DNA of 64,000 nt from Cardiocondyla obscurior (lineage: Eukaryota > Arthropoda > Insecta > Hymenoptera > Formicidae). The DNA is taken from NCBI RefSeq assembly GCF_019399895.1, contig NC_091891.1, positions 930,001 to 994,000 on the forward strand, written 5' to 3'. Made by a program: the position numbers and the translations under genes. Every line of letters starts with the position of its first letter. The first letter of the stretch is position 1. Below, one piece after another: positions 36,277 to 47,476 of this stretch. Under the pieces are notes generated by a model that saw only the letters and a program-made list of their open reading frames with translations, had not been told where the DNA came from and searched no databases.

Positions 36277-37568
36277 CTATCGATATTCGGTATTCTTACC
36301 TATTAGGGACAAGGTAGCGTGAAAGTATGCGCTAGTAAGCCCAACTACCATCAATAAGAACCAAAATATATGAATTCCTGGATTTACAAAGCGTGCATAG
36401 TCTCTAAATAAGTGCATGAGCACTGGTGGAAGTAACACGAAGACCACATTACTCAACTAAAAAAATAAGAACAATAGATAAATTAAACACTGAAAAAACT
36501 TTGGTGTATTTATCTATCCTAATGGGATTATTCATAATTAGATACCGATATAGTTATGTGCAAAAAGAAAAAAAAAAAAAACAAAATACATATCGTATAT
36601 AGGAGGTTTATCAGAGATAAGAACATATTTACGAAAATTAAGATATAAAATGATTAAATGTGTTTTCTTTCTGGTCTGGTCTTTGTAATAAAAATATGTT
36701 TGCTTTGTTATCTTTCTAGTATATATAGTATATGTATCTTTTGTCTCGTTTATGCGCAATACTATTTCTTTATTCGTAACTATGCGACAAGTTTTCACAG
36801 GAATTTATAGAACGTTGAATAATAAATTTAGAATTTAACTCGAACAAAAAAAAAACTGGATATCTTGGTAAATAATATAGAAAGTGCTAGTGATTTAGGA
36901 AGTTAATTAAGATTTTGTTATCCGTTTATGTTCTTTATTTAAAAATTTTTTATTTAACTAAAAATTCAGTCGCATCATAATTTATATGGCTAAATAATTA
37001 TGCTAAACGTATTTGCTTAAAAAATTAATTTTTAACAAAGAAATATTATAATATTTACACCGTCTAGCTTATTCGATGTTTTTCATCGAATCACAAATGT
37101 TTTCTTAAGATATTTATAGATATCTTTCACTTAAAATTTGGCACTTGACAAATTACCTGAGACGTAGAAGACTATTTTTCACGGCGAACAAAAAAACAAA
37201 AAGAAACAAACTCTCTGCCTCGTGTGAAAGACTGAAAACCGGTTATAAATTCTAATTTTTACATAATTTAACTTTAAGAAACACTTTGATAAAATACTAA
37301 TTTATACTTATCGATTTGTATTCCGAAACCCGTATAATTTATGCAAAAAGAAACTATCCTAACAAAAGACTCCAAAAAAGATATCCCGGAGTTTTCTATA
37401 TAAGTTTGCAGACAAAGAAAAGGTGCTACGTACGTACGTACGTACTGCATAAATAAACGCACAACGCATACGAACCGTATTCATGAATTCTGCGATGCTG
37501 GGGGAAATATTATAATTGCGCTCGCACCAGTCCACGGGCGAGCTGCCAGCCTCGAAAGGTTTCCACAT
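35413..37568 (-). CDS. ACER: Alkaline ceramidase (ACER family)
   Basis: This is an integral membrane alkaline ceramidase of ER/Golgi, releasing sphingosine from ceramide; the fly homologue is brain washing. Exons 37476-37568, 36300-36456, 35876-36113 and 35413-35734 join to 269 residues (family 260-285). The N-terminal calcium-site motif SSPVDWCERNYNISPSIAEF is complete. The zinc-site histidines appear as YFHATLSL and HALWH near the end, with QLLDELSILW between. About seven hydrophobic segments follow each other. The first donor, ACG/GTTCGT, is weak but gives the right phase and the family-typical NTLSNVVF junction. The third and fourth exons are separated by only 141 bases. Confidence 0.94.
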
Positions 37569-38459
37569 GATTGCGATCCCACCGCGTCCTTTCGCGAAAA
37601 TTTCAATCCGTTCAAACGTACGTGCGTGCGAGCTAGCTAGAGAGACACTTTGGTCACTTGATGCTTCAGGGAATCATCGGTCACTTGAGCTCGAACAATG
37701 GACACTTCCGTGGCGACTCGCCGCGAAATATCAAGTTCCGCCTGCGTGAGAGGAATAGTAAATGCGCGTTTCACTCCTAGGTTTAACGGTGTTCTTGCGA
37801 GCAGCTTGCGAGAAGCGAGAACGGCGAATGATTGTGGCTAACTGATTCGACTGACTGGAGTGACTAACTCCGCGGCTCCGCCGCTCGATCTACGGCACTA
37901 GCCAATCTGACTCCGGAGAAGGGTAGATAAAGGCGTCTGAGCATGCGGCTTCGATGAACTGCGATGTTAACAAATGACTAGATCCACATATTCTGTCCCC
38001 GTATGCTTGTCGCGCGAGCGGGCTGCCAGCTGTTCGTCGCATCTGCGTAAAAATATATTAAAGGTCATTTTTTTATTTGCTATTAAATAACGCGCGAGAT
38101 TATAGTTTTATTTTTATAAATCTTCACATTGCTTGCGCACAAATGTAGTAGAAAGGAGAATTTTTTTTAATCACCGTAAGAAGAATTTTAATCACTTATG
38201 GAGACGTGAAATTTACACTTTTGCTCTTTTTGATTTCTCACCCGTGATCAACAAAGTAATATTTCTTTTGTTCGCGATATTTAATTATGTTTTATTTATC
38301 TTTTATAAATTGAGTCTTTATTAACACGAGAGGCGAGACGTATCGCGGATATATTGGAAACAAAACACATTTCAACACTGACCGAGATGTTCGTAAATTT
38401 CTCATCAATCTCGTTACATTTCCAGTAATTGTGGATGATATCTCAGTTCGTCGCTGTCC
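37569..38459. other. Upstream region of alkaline ceramidase
   Basis: GC-rich sequence up to about 38040 probably carries the ceramidase promoter and leader. The rest is AT-rich. No gene is recognised, apart from the candidate that ends at 38460 on the minus strand. Confidence 0.45.
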
Positions 38460-39227
38460 TTATATGCGTATTTTTTTCTTCTGTATGACTCCGACTCTGA
38501 TGTCAACGTTCTCCTTAATTGCTCGCTCGATCAGGATCAGGAAGTTGATTAGTAATTTCACAGGGCCGCTCTGAGTGATAACGTGACTCTTGCCGAAAAA
38601 CATCCTCTCCGCTTTCTTATCACGGAACCCGGAACGATTGTAGGAATCTTGCGCTGGGCCTGATAACATAATTAATTATTTATCACACGGAAAGACAAAT
38701 TGTATAATTCACTTTACTCTTATTATCATAATTATCACTTAAGTGATATCATACAGCTGTATAAACATTGATAACTTGATTAATGAAAACATTTCATCAA
38801 AATATAAACCATACCGAGGAGATCTTTGCATAAAAAAAAAAAAAATATATATGTATAATGCGTTAATTTGGCTGTGCTCGATTGAATTAAATCTGATATT
38901 TCTCTGCTTATTTCGGCAAGTCTACGCGAAAAGGTTTTCTTGCGCAATTAATATTTTCTCTTACTTTACTCACAGTCTGTTTCACATTCTTTTCACGGAA
39001 ATAAACCGTGCAGTGGCTGGTCTCCAGATGCAGCTAGTTTGATAAAACTTCTAATACTGAAATTCTTGCGTCCATCACGTCTCAAGACTTTTAAGAAAAT
39101 TGCGGTGCATGTAATTGGCATCACTCCTTCGTCAATAATAGGCACCGGTTGTTTCGCTTCCTAATCCTTCTGCTTTCTTGTCGATTTTTTCGTAGTCTTC
39201 TTTTCGATTTTCTGGACTCTCCTCCAT
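38460..39227 (-). pseudogene. Unrecognised small gene with an apparent one-base frame break
   Basis: I do not recognise this protein. On the minus strand an ATG at 39227 opens a hydrophilic frame (MEESPENRKEDYEKIDKK) that stops at 39132. Near 39160 the neighbouring frame takes over and reads EAKQPVPIIDEGVMPITC and about 35 more residues to a phase-1 donor at 39007 (CACG/GTTTAT). An acceptor near 38665 (TTATCAG) continues in phase as GPAQDSYNRSGFRD, through a Leu/Ile-rich helix (VKLLINFLILIERAI), to a stop at 38460. Skipping one base near 39160 would give one continuous protein of roughly 140-145 residues. The break could be a sequence error, a pseudogene mutation, or an intron or exon I have misjudged. 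No family is assigned. Confidence 0.35.
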
Positions 39228-40090
39228 GATAAAGATTTTCGATTCACGGTGCATAAAAATAAAATAGCATCCGCATCGTTGCGACAGGTTGAGAAAGGAT
39301 CTTGATAGTATGATCATGACTGAATAACTTTCAATATTTCTTGCGGAAAATATATTTGTATATGGAAGAAGAAAAGAAACGATTTTTTTATAGTATTCTT
39401 TTACAATTTTACATCACCACGATTGTACAACTTGTGTCGAATTTGCACAAGAGCAAATAAGCAATCTGTAAAACATGTAGAAACGCAATGAATCATGTGT
39501 ACATAAAAAAAAGAAGCCATTAAAAAAATTATCTCTGTAACTTATAACGAATATGGAGGTAAAAAATTAGCTTTTGCATTATTAGAAAAAGGTATTTTAT
39601 TTATAGTATAACAGATATATTTACGTATTAAATGTATTAAAAAAATCCTCTCTCTCTCTCTCTCTCTTTTTGCTTTAGTAGCAACTTACAATAATTTTAT
39701 ATAAACATATTTTACATTTTGTTATCCAATATTTTGTAATTTAGGCAATTTGTATGTCTTCCGTTAAATTTTCTAGATCGAATCAAAAGCGAAATTTGCA
39801 AAATGATATTTTAAGCAAATAGATGATAAGCATTTGTACAATTATTTGTTGTAACTTTTTTAATACAGAAATGAACATGTATTTAATTTCAAATGAATTA
39901 TTGCCGCAGAGTTTTAGTAAAAGTCCTAAACTCAAACACTATTTTATTTAAATTTATTATTCGTTATAATTAAATATAATTAAATATAAAAAAAAAAAGA
40001 AAAAAAATTATAATTTTATATGTGAAAAATATTATTCTTAATATCATATCATGTCTGCTTAAACATGTGTACAATAAAAAAGAAATATTC
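39228..40090. other. AT-rich intergenic region 3' of barren
   Basis: This contains a CT dinucleotide run near 39648-39667 and several A runs. It probably includes the barren 3' UTR. No gene is seen. Confidence 0.5.
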
Positions 40091-42127
40091 TCACTCTTGT
40101 GATAAATTCCCAGGCTGGATGATAAGATCAGACATGTCCGGTATCGAAGTAATATTCAATCCTTTTTCATTCGCTAAGTGCAGCATAGATATAAAAGAAA
40201 TCGGCACGCTTAATGCTTCAGCGTTGCTTTTTGACAGTAACTTCGGCAGAGATTTGAAAACTTCGCTGAACTTCTTGGGCTCCGTCATGTTTTCCACATT
40301 TTCAGAAGATTTTGCTATATCGTTTGTAGATGTCAAGCAGCTCCATATAGATCTTTTCAGTTGTCGCATATCTATTCTTTTCGCCTTCAAGCAGTATGTT
40401 ATAGGCATCTTTTTAACCAACTTTGGAGCGACGACTAGATTATCACCGGTAAGGCCCTGACTATTTAACGCAATGACGTTATCATCGACGTGATTACAAT
40501 CGTCGTCATCATCGTTACCACCGTCTCTATTTTCATCATCGCCGTAATCTCCATCATTCTCGACGTTAGGGCAGTACTCCAAAGTGTCGTGTGGATTATT
40601 GTAATCGTATCTATCACTGAAAGGGGAGTGTACATCTTCGTTTTCTTTTTCAGTATTCGTCCACTTTATACTTGCTTTCGTGTGCCAATAAAGCTTCATC
40701 AGTTGTGTGGCTTTGTAATGCATATCTTTCGGAAGTGTTAAATTCTCAGTATTCCACTCCGTTTTCGCGGTTTTGGCCTGTAATTTATTTGAGTGGCTTG
40801 CTTTAAACTTCTCAGATAAAGAACCGTCCATCTCTTCATCATACGTCATCTCAAAATTTTTTTTCTTTCGTGACTTTGCTTGCATACAAGCTGCCTTGGT
40901 ATTACCTCCTGCAGCAGCAGATTTCGGAAATTTTAAAAATTTCCAATGAGACAAGCCGACCCAATGCAAGCTTGAATTCGGCGCAATGAAAGAATACTCG
41001 GACTCTTGGGCATTAAGTATGTTTAAAGTAATCGCGTTTGGACGACTCGCTATTTGTTGGCATCTCTCAAAGTTATTTTGATCGTTTACTTGATTATTGT
41101 CGTCATCGTGATCGATATCGAAATAATTCATTTGTTCAGGTGCAGGATCATCATCTTGCTCCACACTCGCGTCCAAATCAAATTGGAATCGGTTGCCATC
41201 ATCATCATTGATTTCGGTATTTTTTTCCACCTCGTCATCCGGTGACCAATTAAGAAACTCGAAATTTGAATACGATAAACCGATCTCTGAATTAGAGAAA
41301 TCTTCAATCGGTGATATGGTGTATTTTACATTCAAATCGTTTTGCGATTCGGATGCGTCTTCTACGACATCGACAAGCACATCGTTGTACGGGTGGTGAT
41401 AAAAGCCTGTGTTTGCGTGATTGGGTAATGTTATTTGGTAAAGCATGTCGCTGGTTTGCAAATCTTCTTCGCTTATCATCGCCGACATAGGCTTTATAAT
41501 TTCAATGTTGCCTCTCAAAGCTTCCTCAGTACTACAGATTTTTTGCCTTACTGTCTTCTTTTTTTTCTTTTGCACGTTAAAATCTGTCTCATTAGATTCT
41601 CTGTCCGTAGTTTCTGTTTGTTCGTCTTCATCTTGGGTACTATCGTTTGTCGCTAGTCCACCAATTATTTTGAGTATTTCCATATGCAAGTTGTCCACAC
41701 GATATCCATAAATTTTGGTGCTCACATCCAAAGATGTGCTGGCCACTTGCAAATTTGTCATGTTAACATCTTGCTTTTTTACCATGTATGTCATAAAATC
41801 GATCATTTCTAAACTAAATGCATTTTTAGTATTGATTTTGTTCTCAGTGCTTAGTTTTATACATTGATTTATACTCTCAGTCATCTGAGGCAATGGAATA
41901 TTTGCTAGGAATCCCAAACCCATAGAACGTCTTTTGTTAGCATTAGGTGATGATGATGATGATGATACTGTAACTTTTTCACATCGACGATTAATACGTT
42001 CTGCCTCATCATCATTTTCTGAGAAAGTGCTCACAGTACCAACAGACTTTCTCCGTAATGGAGATAAGGATGATGCAGCTTGTATGGACTCAATTCTTTT
42101 ATGAACTGCAGACTTACGAGAATCCAT
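40091..42127 (-). CDS. barr: Condensin complex subunit 2 (barren/CAP-H kleisin)
   Basis: Barren is the kleisin of condensin I, closing the SMC2-SMC4 ring and needed for mitotic chromosome compaction. The coding region is one uninterrupted exon of 678 residues. Family blocks in order are: a basic, serine-rich start (RKSVGTVSTFSEN) and the N-terminal kleisin helix region with INTKNAFSLEMIDFM. Then come STKIYGYRVDNLHMEILKIIGGL, the acidic middle with HWVGLSHWKFLK, and the winged-helix C-terminus with KRIDMRQLKRSIWSCL and LSVPISFISMLHLANEKGL. The start is the ATG at 42127; the frame continues a few codons upstream without another ATG. A good acceptor at 42212 lies just upstream, so the leader is spliced. 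The exon it joins carries a separate small open frame (see next entry and findings). Confidence 0.95.
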   Translation of the reverse strand: MDSRKSAVHKRIESIQAASSLSPLRRKSVGTVSTFSENDDEAERINRRCEKVTVSSSSSSPNANKRRSMGLGFLANIPLPQMTESINQCIKLSTENKINTKNAFSLEMIDFMTYMVKKQDVNMTNLQVASTSLDVSTKIYGYRVDNLHMEILKIIGGLATNDSTQDEDEQTETTDRESNETDFNVQKKKKKTVRQKICSTEEALRGNIEIIKPMSAMISEEDLQTSDMLYQITLPNHANTGFYHHPYNDVLVDVVEDASESQNDLNVKYTISPIEDFSNSEIGLSYSNFEFLNWSPDDEVEKNTEINDDDGNRFQFDLDASVEQDDDPAPEQMNYFDIDHDDDNNQVNDQNNFERCQQIASRPNAITLNILNAQESEYSFIAPNSSLHWVGLSHWKFLKFPKSAAAGGNTKAACMQAKSRKKKNFEMTYDEEMDGSLSEKFKASHSNKLQAKTAKTEWNTENLTLPKDMHYKATQLMKLYWHTKASIKWTNTEKENEDVHSPFSDRYDYNNPHDTLEYCPNVENDGDYGDDENRDGGNDDDDDCNHVDDNVIALNSQGLTGDNLVVAPKLVKKMPITYCLKAKRIDMRQLKRSIWSCLTSTNDIAKSSENVENMTEPKKFSEVFKSLPKLLSKSNAEALSVPISFISMLHLANEKGLNITSIPDMSDLIIQPGNLSQE

Positions 42128-42203
42128 TTTTATAAAGACTTTCAACTGTTTTTTTCTTTATTTATATATATCGTTGGATCAATATTTATCCTTAAATTGC
42201 TTT

Positions 42204-42659
42204 TTATGCCTCTGAAACAAAGAAAATATGTTTTAATATAAAATTTTTCATTTCTAGAGCTTTAAACAAAACGCATTATTATTAAAATATTAAAAATTAA
42301 TACATAAAAATAGATAAAGCATAAAATATTTTTTAAAGATTTTAATAATTACCATATTATTATAGTTATTGAAAATGTTTGAAGTTGACCGGTTTGGGTA
42401 AGTGTTAGGTTAAGTACTCACCGCTAATCGTGGAAAAATTCTTTGCTATTCTCTCGAGATCGGCCCTGATTAATCGTAATAAAGTATAATAGCGTTGTAG
42501 ATCATCATAAGTCATTTGCAAAACTTGCAATGTATGTTTGTCATGAGAAGGCATCGCTTTCTCCTGACTAAAGTTTGTATCTGGAGCACTCAGATAATAT
42601 TTATTTGATGCTAAGTACAAACCAAAGTGAAAAATCTTTAAGTCGTCCACACGACTTAA
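42204..42659 (-). CDS. Small open frame on the leader of barren (unrecognised)
   Basis: The minus-strand exon 42422-42659 has an uninterrupted frame that includes DLKIFHFGLYLASNKYYLS and DDLQRYYTLLRLIRADLERI. It ends at a good donor (AGCG/GTGAGT). Joining it to the acceptor at 42212 adds the codons Glu-Ala and a stop at 42204, only 76 bases before the barren ATG. The first ATG in this exon would give about 46 residues; a longer version needs an upstream exon. Upstream, a second open stretch (42763-42834, IKTEQDFVLWERSNSVG) ends in a GTATTT donor in matching phase with an acceptor TAG at 42660, and a further ATG-led frame lies at 42821-42928. I assign no family. Confidence 0.4.
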
Positions 42660-43073
42660 CTACTGAACGATAAACGCTACATGAACAATTGATCAAAAAT
42701 CACAAAATAATCCAACAATAATGGAGAAATACGTTAGAACTTTCAGTATTACATTCAAATACTTCTATAACGACACCGACGCTATTGCTGCGTTCCCAAA
42801 GCACGAAATCTTGCTCCGTTTTAATCGTCGTAAGCTACGACAATCATAAAATCACATTGACGAATTTCGCCCGTGAAGAAATTCTTGTGAAAATCGCCGA
42901 TGATTTTTATAATTACATTTTCTAACATTTTATTAAAAAAAAAAAAAAATTTTATTGTTTTAGATATATTTGTATAATATTTTTGCGAATGTGAAGTAAA
43001 ATTAACTTATATTTAGTAATTATTTATAATGAATCATAAAAAATTATTAGTATTAAATCAAAGATATTAAATA

Positions 43074-45472
43074 TTAATATTCGGATATATTTGCAAATTG
43101 TTCGATAGCTTCTTCTATTTCCTCATCCGGTTGAATAGACAAGATATTATACAAAGGACGCGGAAAATCAGACGTCGGCCCGAGAATGTGCAAGCAAACG
43201 TCGCATTTTTGTGCTAGGTATTGCCACTTCAATTCGCTACGCTTTTCTATTGCCATTGTCTGTAATAATTATACCTTTTTTTTTTAATTCATATTTCTCG
43301 TAAGTATAATTAAAAACAGTTGTTTAACTTTAATTTAAGTAGAGTACCTGAAATTCATTAACTGTACAGCCTAAAACACGTTCCGCAATGTCGCCAGTTA
43401 AACGACATCCAATAAGATACCCAGTGTCGTCTTTCAAATTAAATTTTATATTAAACTTTACCGCATTTAGTGGTGTCTGTTTTCCGTTGCCTGACGGGCA
43501 ATTTAAATTCATACAAGAATCTTTCTCCTCCGCAACAATTTTTTTACAGAGAGCACTACAAAATAAAAATGTGTGTGAACAATAGTCCAATTCTTTAGTT
43601 AAATAATATATCGCAAATGAAAGAAGTACCATTTTATAGATATTACGTCTTTAATCGGACCATCCAAATTCATTTCAGTCACCGAAGCTTTTACGATCGT
43701 TGCAAATTGCAATCTCTCACCCTCCGTGATCACTTTTCTTTGTAACTTTTCCGTGATTTGCTGCACCGTCATTACAGTCGTGATAGTATCCGCTGTTTGC
43801 AAATAATTAACAATAGTAATGGCAATATAAATTAGTTATATACAAAATTACATATTTTAATAATAATTTTAATGTAAAATATGTTATTCTTACGATTTGG
43901 TATGGCGAATGGATCACTGCATATAGAGTCAGGATCATAGCGCTGTACCGCGCTTATAATATCTACAGCTTGTGGTATATTCTGACACTCCGTGATTAAA
44001 GTTCTTCTTGCTGCAGTAAAATAAATATTGTGAATATAGTACAATTTTCTATAATACATCAGCACCTATTCTTAACTATAAATGTAAGAAACATTACTAA
44101 ATTAATTATTGCCTAAATAATTGTAAGAAGGAATTATTTTAATGTTTAACATACAAATGCTCAGCGCCGTTTTCTTTTTGTATTGATCGTACGCAATGCG
44201 AGCGTCAGCCAGAAACAATATCATCTCTTTCGGTTTCCAAACAGCGGATCTCGCAATCCAATCTTTGTCCCAAAGTATCAACGGTACCGTTTTCTCTGTG
44301 GATCCGTCCGCAACCTCGAAACTGCGACATGTTACAGCTCGTCCGTCTCGTGTCGTTATATTACGCTCATCGGCAATCTGCATATTTGATTGATCATCAA
44401 AACAGATTGATATTCATAAATATAGCTAAAGATTTTCATATTAAATCTCACGTGAAAGATCAAAGCTTTAGAAGCTGCTACAAATCACGTTTTCTTCTTA
44501 ATAATCAATAAAATAATTTATCTGCTTTGCATGAAAAATAATAAATAATAATAATTTACAGTAACGCGATGCGACAAGCTTGAAAAATTAATTCCTGCAA
44601 CTTACAAACGTAACGACGACCAGAAGATCGACAAAGCGATCGCACAGTGCCTCTATATTATCCAAAATTACTTTTAAGCTTTTCGCAGAGCTCACACTCT
44701 TCGTCGGCCGCGTCAGCAATTCCTTATATTGTTCGTGAGTCGGTGCGTCGTGATTTTGTATAAGAGCCGCCCCTTCATTCACAATTAGAGCAAAAGGGCT
44801 GGAAGTCGACGGCATGAACGCCTCGTTTCTATCGTTAGTATTGCGTCTTACGATTTTCGCGCTTATTACCTCCACTGTAAAGCAAACGCATTGTTTAGTT
44901 ATCAACAGCAAACCTAATTTTTATTGGAATTGAAAAACACTTGCCTACGGATCCGATGGTAAACGCAGTCGACAATTTCTTTACGAATTCCGTGCTACCC
45001 CATACAGTGACGTTAATAAAGTCCTCTTCAGAGTCACGCAAAGTGAACGTCCACACGCTACGTTTGCCGCTGCTAACTGCAAAGATCGAAAATTAAATAA
45101 GAAACGCAAGTTATTCAAGTTGTCTGTTAGTTTCTCGAATGCGGGTGAATTCGACAGAAAGTCGAAGGCGTTTGAAAATGACGAAGATAGCGCAACGCAT
45201 AGCAGAGAAGCTTTTCTCCTGGAAAAAGGAATTATTTGATCCGCCGTTTAGGAATTAATCGATTAATAAATCGTTTCCTTTTCTCTTCGATTCGCCGTTT
45301 AATTGAACGCAAGAATATAATAAAGTGAAAAGGAAAAAGATGGCAACGTACATTTGGTTTGTGTGGCGTCGAACGTTCTCATGTTTATGGTGTTTATAAT
45401 TACGCCGATGACGAAGGTATTCGGCGCGCCGACTTGCAGAGATCTAATCTCCTGTCTGTAGAGAAACGACAT
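43074..45472 (-). CDS. MEIOB: Meiosis-specific OB-domain protein MEIOB
   Basis: MEIOB (fly hold'em) is an RPA1-related single-strand DNA-binding protein that works with SPATA22 in meiotic recombination. Eight exons on the minus strand join to 472 residues: 45352-45472, 44945-45076, 44606-44874, 44155-44377, 43894-44010, 43630-43792, 43348-43555 and 43074-43259. The OB folds are visible: SGKRSVWTFTLRDSEEDFIN with VWGS in the first, and CRSFEVAD with LILWDKDWI in the middle one. The C-terminal one has a four-cysteine zinc site (CALC and CMNLNC) and LIGCRLTGDIAERVLGCTVNEF. The tail, SELKWQYL, fits MEIOB, not RPA1, which has a longer N-terminal module missing here. The second intron uses a GC donor (see findings). 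It is divergent from alpha-SNAP. Confidence 0.93.
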
Positions 45473-45854
45473 GGTCAACAATTAGCGCGACGCGTCCGTT
45501 TATCAGCGCGAAAAAAGAAACGGAGGGAAGCCGCGAAATAATTCGTGCGCGCACGCCGCGCAGCTTGAACGTGTCGGCGTTCCTCGTTCCTTTCACGGGC
45601 AAAGTTGGCGCCACTGACTGCGCGACATTCAACGCCTCCACGCGTTCGATGGCGAGAACTTCATGACGTCGCGAGGGCGAGGGGAGGACACGACACGGCG
45701 GCGAAGATCAGGTGAAATCTATTGAGTTGCAGTCGATGAATCGTAGTGTCTGAGGAAGGGTTTCGTACACGGGGTTAAAGGGCAGAGAGTAAAGAGAGAG
45801 GAAGAAAAAAAAAAAAGAGAGAATAATAAACGAACCGCCGTCGTCGCCTTCGAG
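45473..45854. promoter_or_regulatory. Shared divergent promoter of MEIOB and alpha-SNAP
   Basis: Two oppositely directed start codons lie only 382 bases apart. The interval is CpG-rich, with a TGACGTC palindrome (CRE-like) near 45663-45669 and CG-alternating sequence near 45545-45560. A germline-restricted gene and a ubiquitous one would share this short interval. Confidence 0.6.
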
Positions 45855-47476
45855 ATGGCCGACAACGAGCAGAAGGCGCTGCAACTGGTGGCGGAGGCCG
45901 AGAGGAAGCTGTCGTCGTCGAAGGGCTTCTTCGGAGCCCTATTTGGGTGAGACGATCGATTCCGCTACTTGAACTCGCCCGAGCGCGTGTTACCTCCGCT
46001 ACCCCTCTCCCGCGATGTCATCCTCGCCGTTCAATCGCGAGTCCCCGAGCCGCGAGAACGTCCCCAGCGCACGTTTCACTGCGACATTGCGATTCCGCTA
46101 CCATGTATCTGCGACGTCGCGCGAACGGCCTTCCGCGCGTGCATGCGTATCTCGCGCTTGAATATGCGTCGATGCGTAACTCCGAGCGTTATCGCTGTAC
46201 GGCGCGCGTAATAAAGTTCCTCGGAGAGCGTAAAACTGCCCGCTCGCCCGGCTTCGCGGCGATCTGCGACGAGGGGTTTACAGACCAATATGTCGTTGGG
46301 CGATGTGTCATCGAAGGATGATAACAAAGTCCACCGCGTCGTTTTACTTTATATTGTGACAGGGCAATGTTCAACTTTGCAGGAGCTCTTCGAAGGTCGA
46401 GGAAGCGGTGGAATGTTACCATCGGGCAGCAAACATGTTCAAGATGGCAAAGAAGTGGAGTTCCGCGGGAAAGGCGTTTTATGACGCGGCAGATTTGCAC
46501 GCAAAGGCGGGTAGTCGTCACGACGCGGCTAGTAATTACGTAGACGCTGCCAATTGCTTCAAAAAGTCTGATACAAATGGTAATTTATGGAAATAAATTG
46601 TATTAAATTGTAAAAAATCTGACGATAATGTGCTGTTTTTTTTTTTTACAGAGGCAATCAGCTGCTTGTTGAAAGCGATCGAGATCTATACTGATATGGG
46701 CCGTTTTACAATGGCAGCTAAGCATCATCAAAGTATAGCCGAAATTTATGAAAGCGAAGCAGTTGACTTGGAACGTGCGGTACATCATTATGAGCAGGCT
46801 GCAGATTATTTCCGCGGTGAGGAAAGTAACTCCTCTGCGAATAAGTGTCTTCTGAAAGTTGCACAGTATGCCGCGCAACTTGAAAATTACGATAAGGCCA
46901 TTCAAATCTATGAACAGGTAAAAATAAATTCTGCAGCAGCAACTAATTGAAAATATTTATAATTTTTTATTAATTTAAATGTTATTTAAATCTCGTTATT
47001 TTTTTCTTACAGGTTGCTTCCTCATCATTAGAAAGTTCTTTATTAAAATACAGCGCCAAAGAGTATTTCTTTCGCGCTGCATTATGCCACTTGTGTGTCG
47101 ATTCGTTAAATGCTCAGCATGCGATTGAGCGTTATCAAGAGCAGTATCCCGCTTTTCAAGACGCTAGAGAATACAAACTGGTGAAGGTACGTTTTTACAT
47201 TTGAAATAATTACTTTACTTGATTTATTTCTCGCGACAAGTTTTACCTTCTTCTGCAAAAATGTTAGTTTGCTATGAAACACCTAATTTAACATTTGATA
47301 ATTTGTTAATTATTGTATATCTGTAGACGTTGATAGAGCATTTGGAAGATCAGAATCTAGAAGGTTACACAGACGCAGTGAAAGAATACGATTCAATTTC
47401 AAGATTGGACCAGTGGTATACGACAATATTGTTACGTATAAAAAAGCAAATTAACGATAATCCGGATTTACGCTGA
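45855..47476 (+). CDS. alphaSnap: Alpha-SNAP, soluble NSF attachment protein
   Basis: Alpha-SNAP couples the NSF ATPase to SNARE complexes for their disassembly after membrane fusion. Exons 45855-45946, 46383-46579, 46652-46917, 47013-47186 and 47327-47476 join to 292 residues, the exact family size. The start MADNEQKALQLVAEAERKL, the membrane loop FFGALFG, and the TPR-like helical repeats (ANMFKMAKKWSSAGKAFYDA and following) are all typical. The C-terminal NSF-binding segment LDQWYTTILLRIKKQI is also typical. The glycine of the FG pair is split by the first intron. Gamma-SNAP is excluded by the close match of the C-terminus. Confidence 0.97.

Noticed and set aside
43074..45472. Assignment of the OB-fold gene to RPA1 (replication protein A large subunit)
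   Set aside because: The N-terminal RPA1 module is missing, and the C-terminal block GCTVNEF...LKWQYL follows MEIOB.
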